Origin: Mesorhizobium sp.
GTDB lineage: Bacteria > Pseudomonadota > Alphaproteobacteria > Rhizobiales > Rhizobiaceae
Reading direction: 5' to 3'
NCBI GenBank assembly: GCA_004963905.1
Contig: SUGL01000005.1
Span: 1-64,000, forward strand
DNA: 64,000 nt
A model generated the notes under the pieces. That model ran no database searches. It had not been told where the DNA came from and saw nothing but the letters and a program-made list of their open reading frames with translations. The position numbers and the translations under genes were made by a program. Below, piece after piece: positions 61,485 through 64,000 of this stretch (the stretch's first letter is position 1; the number at the start of each line of letters is the position of its first letter).

Positions 61485-62279
61485 ATGGCGCATGCCGTTT
61501 GTCTGTCAGACGCGAATTGGGGTCGAAGCGACGCTGCGGCCGGCGATGAGGCGAACGCCATCGAGATCGTCGGTTTGAACAAATGGTTCGGCGCTTTTCA
61601 CGCGCTCAAGGATGTCAGCCTTACGGTACGGGCTGGCAGGCGCGTCGTGATTTGCGGTCCGTCCGGCTCGGGCAAGTCGACGCTCGTGCGATGCATCAAC
61701 AGGCTCGAGAGCTTTCAGCGTGGAACCATCCGTGTCAGCGGCAGGGAGACCGGGAGTTCCTCGAGCCGCCCCGCGGACGGTCGCCCGGAAGTCGGGATGG
61801 TGTTCCAGCAGTTCAACCTCTTCCCGCATCTGACCGTGCTTGGCAATTGCACCTTGTCGCTAAGGCGCGTCCTAAAGAAGCCGGCGGCGGAGGCCCTCGA
61901 CATCGCGATGCATCATCTGGAGCGGGTGAGGATACCGGAGCAGGCGCAAAAATATCCGGCCCAGCTTTCGGGGGGCCAGCAGCAGCGATTGGCGATCGCG
62001 CGGGCCTTGTGCCTCGAGCCGCGGGTCATGCTTTTCGACGAGCCGACATCCTCGCTTGATCCCGAAATGGTCAAGGAGGTCTTGGACGTGATGATCGACT
62101 TGGCGAGAAGCGGGATGACCATGATTTGCGTCACGCATGAAACCGGCTTTGCGCGAGCGGCAGCCGACGACGTGGTCCTGATGGACGAGGGCAGGGTGGT
62201 CGAAATCTCTCCACCTGAGATCTTCTTCACGGCGCCACGACAAGAGCGCACGCGCCGCTTTCTGGAGAAAGTGCTGTGA
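61485..62279 (+). CDS. Amino-acid/ectoine-type ABC ATP-binding protein (EhuA-like)
   Basis: A 264-residue ATPase with an N-terminal extension of about 25 residues before the ABC domain (VGLNKWFGAFHALKDVSLTV). Walker A is CGPSGSGKSTL, the Q-loop is MVFQQFNLFPHLTV, the signature is LSGGQQQRLAIARAL and Walker B is VMLFDEPTSSLDPE. It completes the importer. ATG 61485 has a moderate ribosome site. Confidence 0.9.
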   Translation: MAHAVCLSDANWGRSDAAAGDEANAIEIVGLNKWFGAFHALKDVSLTVRAGRRVVICGPSGSGKSTLVRCINRLESFQRGTIRVSGRETGSSSSRPADGRPEVGMVFQQFNLFPHLTVLGNCTLSLRRVLKKPAAEALDIAMHHLERVRIPEQAQKYPAQLSGGQQQRLAIARALCLEPRVMLFDEPTSSLDPEMVKEVLDVMIDLARSGMTMICVTHETGFARAAADDVVLMDEGRVVEISPPEIFFTAPRQERTRRFLEKVL

Positions 62280-62296
62280 TCAACGAGGACACCGCC

Positions 62297-63337
62297 ATGG
62301 CTGCAATAAGCCGCATCTGGACGCCGATCGACTTCGCCGCGCAGGGAAAGCAGTCGGATTGCCTGCGACTGCCGCATTCGACCGATCTTTCGGCATATGG
62401 CTGGATCCCGGTCCCTGTGGTGTGCATCAAGAACGGCTCGGGTCCCACTGCGTTACTGGTCGCGGGAAACCACGGCGACGAGTATGAGGGCCAGGTCGCG
62501 CTCTCGAGCCTGGCGCGCGTAACGCAGGCGCATGAGGTTTCAGGGCGGCTCATCATCATCCCGGCGCTCAACTATCCTGCGGTGAAGGCCGGCCGCCGCG
62601 TGTCGCCTCTCGACGAAGGCAACCTCAACCGTCTCTTTCCGGGCAATGCGCTTGGAACGCCGACGCAGATGATCGCCCACTATGTCAGCGAGGTTCTGAT
62701 TCCGATGGCTGATCTTGTCGTCGATCTTCATTCGGGCGGACGCTCGCTCGACTATATCGCGAGCGCGCTGGTGCGTCCCGGACGCACCGCCGAGGAGCAT
62801 CAACGCCTGCTTGGGCTGCTGGAACTTTTTGGCGCGCCGATAAGCTTTATCAGCGACGGGACCGGCGGCGGCGGTCTCACCACGCTGGCGGCCGCGGCGG
62901 AAGCGCGCGGGGCGCTGGCGCTGACGACCGAATTGGGGGGAGGGGCGACCCTGTCGCCAAGCGGATTGGCGCTTGCCCTGTCGGGCTTGCGCCGGGTGCT
63001 TGGCGATCTCGGCGTTCTGCGCGGAACCTGCGTCGAACCTGCCCCGCGCACGCGTCTGATGACGGTCAGCGGCCACGAAGCGTTCGTCTATGCGTGCGAA
63101 AGTGGGATCTTCGAACCTGCCGCCAAGGTTGGAGACGAAGTCGCCAAGGGGCAGCTCGCAGCCCGCCTCCATTTTCCCGACGATCCGACGCGCGAGCCGC
63201 AAACGCTGTATTTCGGATCGTCCGGGCTCGTGGCGTGCCGCAGGGTGCCGTCGCTGACGCAACGCGGCGACTGTCTTTTCAAGCTGATGACCGACGTCGG
63301 CCCCGGCCTTGGCCATCACCAGGGTCTCCATGCCTAG
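62297..63337 (+). CDS. Succinylglutamate desuccinylase/aspartoacylase family deacylase (DoeB/EutE-like)
   Basis: A 346-residue zinc carboxypeptidase-like deacylase. Metal-site motifs are visible: AGNHGDEYEGQVAL (His, Glu), SPLDEGNLNRLFPG and DLHSGGRSLDY (His). DoeB/EutE removes the acetyl group from N-acetyl-2,4-diaminobutyrate in ectoine catabolism and has the same motifs and length. GAGGA upstream supports ATG 62297; GTG 62276, overlapping the ATPase stop, is the alternative. It is the first enzyme gene after the importer. The actual acyl substrate is not known. Confidence 0.85.
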   Translation: MAAISRIWTPIDFAAQGKQSDCLRLPHSTDLSAYGWIPVPVVCIKNGSGPTALLVAGNHGDEYEGQVALSSLARVTQAHEVSGRLIIIPALNYPAVKAGRRVSPLDEGNLNRLFPGNALGTPTQMIAHYVSEVLIPMADLVVDLHSGGRSLDYIASALVRPGRTAEEHQRLLGLLELFGAPISFISDGTGGGGLTTLAAAAEARGALALTTELGGGATLSPSGLALALSGLRRVLGDLGVLRGTCVEPAPRTRLMTVSGHEAFVYACESGIFEPAAKVGDEVAKGQLAARLHFPDDPTREPQTLYFGSSGLVACRRVPSLTQRGDCLFKLMTDVGPGLGHHQGLHA

Positions 63338-64000
63338 GCCGTCAAGATCACTCAATCCGCTGGCGGCAGGCCTGCGCTGCGTGCGCTGTGGGGTGGTCTT
63401 TGCGCTGGGAGACTACCATCAAGGCTGCCCGGCTTGTCTGGGTCGTGGCGCGCCTGCCAGCCTCGCCATCGAATACGCTGAATTGCCCGACTCGCTGGAG
63501 CGCCTCGCGGACTGGCAAATCTATCCTGACCATCCCACGCTCGGAGAAGGCGGCACGCCCCTTGTGCACATGGAGGAACTGGCCGCGGAAATCGGTGTGC
63601 GCGATCTTTTCGTGAAGAACGAAGGCGCCAACCCGACGGGATCGCACAAGGATCGCATGAGCAGGTTTGTCGTCCAAAGAGCCCTGGACGCAGGCGCGAC
63701 TACGGTGGCGGCGGCCTCGAGCGGCAACGCCGGCGCCTCGCTTGCCGCCTATGCGGCTCATGTCGGATTGGCTTGCGTCATCGTCACGACGCCGGACATG
63801 AACCCCAACTGGCGCCGCGCGATCGAAGTGCACGGGGCAACGCTGATGTCGGCCGAAACGCCGGAGCTTCGCTGGCACGCGATGGCCGCTCGCGTGAAGA
63901 CGGGACAATGGTACCCGGCCACAAACTTCGTTTTGCCGGCGGTCGGCAGCAATCCGTTCGGGGTGGACGGCTTGAGGTCGATCGCGCTCGAGATCTTTCG
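63330..64000 (+). CDS. Threonine synthase-like PLP enzyme, truncated by window edge
   Basis: The first 223 residues of a fold II PLP enzyme of the threonine synthase type. An N-terminal zinc-ribbon-like part (CVRCG and CPACLG) precedes the catalytic domain, which has FVKNEGANPTGSHKDRMSRFVV with the PLP Lys, and AAASSGNAGASLAAYAAHVG that binds the phosphate. Its start overlaps the deacylase stop by eight bases, so it is in the same operon. Ectoine operons instead carry a threonine dehydratase-like eutB at a related place, so this may be a functional counterpart. The gene runs off the window. Confidence 0.85.
   Translation, partial: MPRPSRSLNPLAAGLRCVRCGVVFALGDYHQGCPACLGRGAPASLAIEYAELPDSLERLADWQIYPDHPTLGEGGTPLVHMEELAAEIGVRDLFVKNEGANPTGSHKDRMSRFVVQRALDAGATTVAAASSGNAGASLAAYAAHVGLACVIVTTPDMNPNWRRAIEVHGATLMSAETPELRWHAMAARVKTGQWYPATNFVLPAVGSNPFGVDGLRSIALEIF

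Overview
This window reads as part of a repABC secondary replicon (plasmid or chromid) from a Rhizobiales alphaproteobacterium, most likely Mesorhizobium or a close relative. The evidence is a complete repABC locus with its antisense RNA, a DUF768 protein (a family abundant in Mesorhizobium), a DUF1612 plasmid protein, many ABC importers for amino acids and peptides, and high GC throughout. The genus is an inference; the repABC replicon is seen directly. No rRNA, tRNA, CRISPR array or recognisable insertion sequence was seen.

Region 1 (1-22.3 kb) is a stress-response island. It carries a YihY/BrkB fragment, short-chain and medium-chain oxidoreductases, a DUF892 ferritin-like protein, an iron permease-like protein, PRC-barrel proteins, a cation diffusion facilitator, topoisomerase IB, an HWE histidine kinase, an FAD-Rieske oxidoreductase, an Nramp-related transporter operon and several small hydrophilic proteins. 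Fifteen of these genes have the string GGAAC, an 18-nt spacer (19 in one case) and TT on the correct strand upstream. That is the pattern of the alphaproteobacterial general stress sigma factor (EcfG/RpoE2), so the island looks like a clustered general stress regulon.

Region 2 (22.4-40.9 kb) is catabolic. A MocR-type regulator diverges from an operon with a cytosolic binding-protein-like gene, a polar amino-acid ABC importer and an M20 amidohydrolase. A minus-strand operon (39983 down to 28899), divergent from an IclR regulator, encodes three FAD amine oxidase/dehydrogenases, a complete peptide-type ABC importer, an MmgE/PrpD protein and a short-chain dehydrogenase. Together these look suited to importing and oxidising an N-substituted amino acid or opine-like compound; the substrate is unknown.

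Region 3 (40.9-52.8 kb) is the replicon backbone. It holds a decayed dienelactone hydrolase, a RES/Xre-type toxin-antitoxin pair, DUF1612 and two unknown proteins, a perfect 33-bp inverted repeat, vapBC, a tyrosine recombinase, repC, the antisense RNA, repB, repA, then about 1.6 kb of apparently non-coding DNA with five copies of a 16-bp palindrome (candidate parS centromere), and a second vapBC.

Region 4 (53-64 kb) is again metabolic. It has an Lrp regulator divergent from a pyruvate dehydrogenase E1/transketolase-like enzyme, an orphan PhoB-like regulator with an atypical receiver, and a cluster resembling ectoine utilisation (M24 hydrolase, GntR regulator, EhuBCDA-like importer, DoeB/EutE-like deacylase) that runs into a threonine synthase-like gene cut by the window edge.
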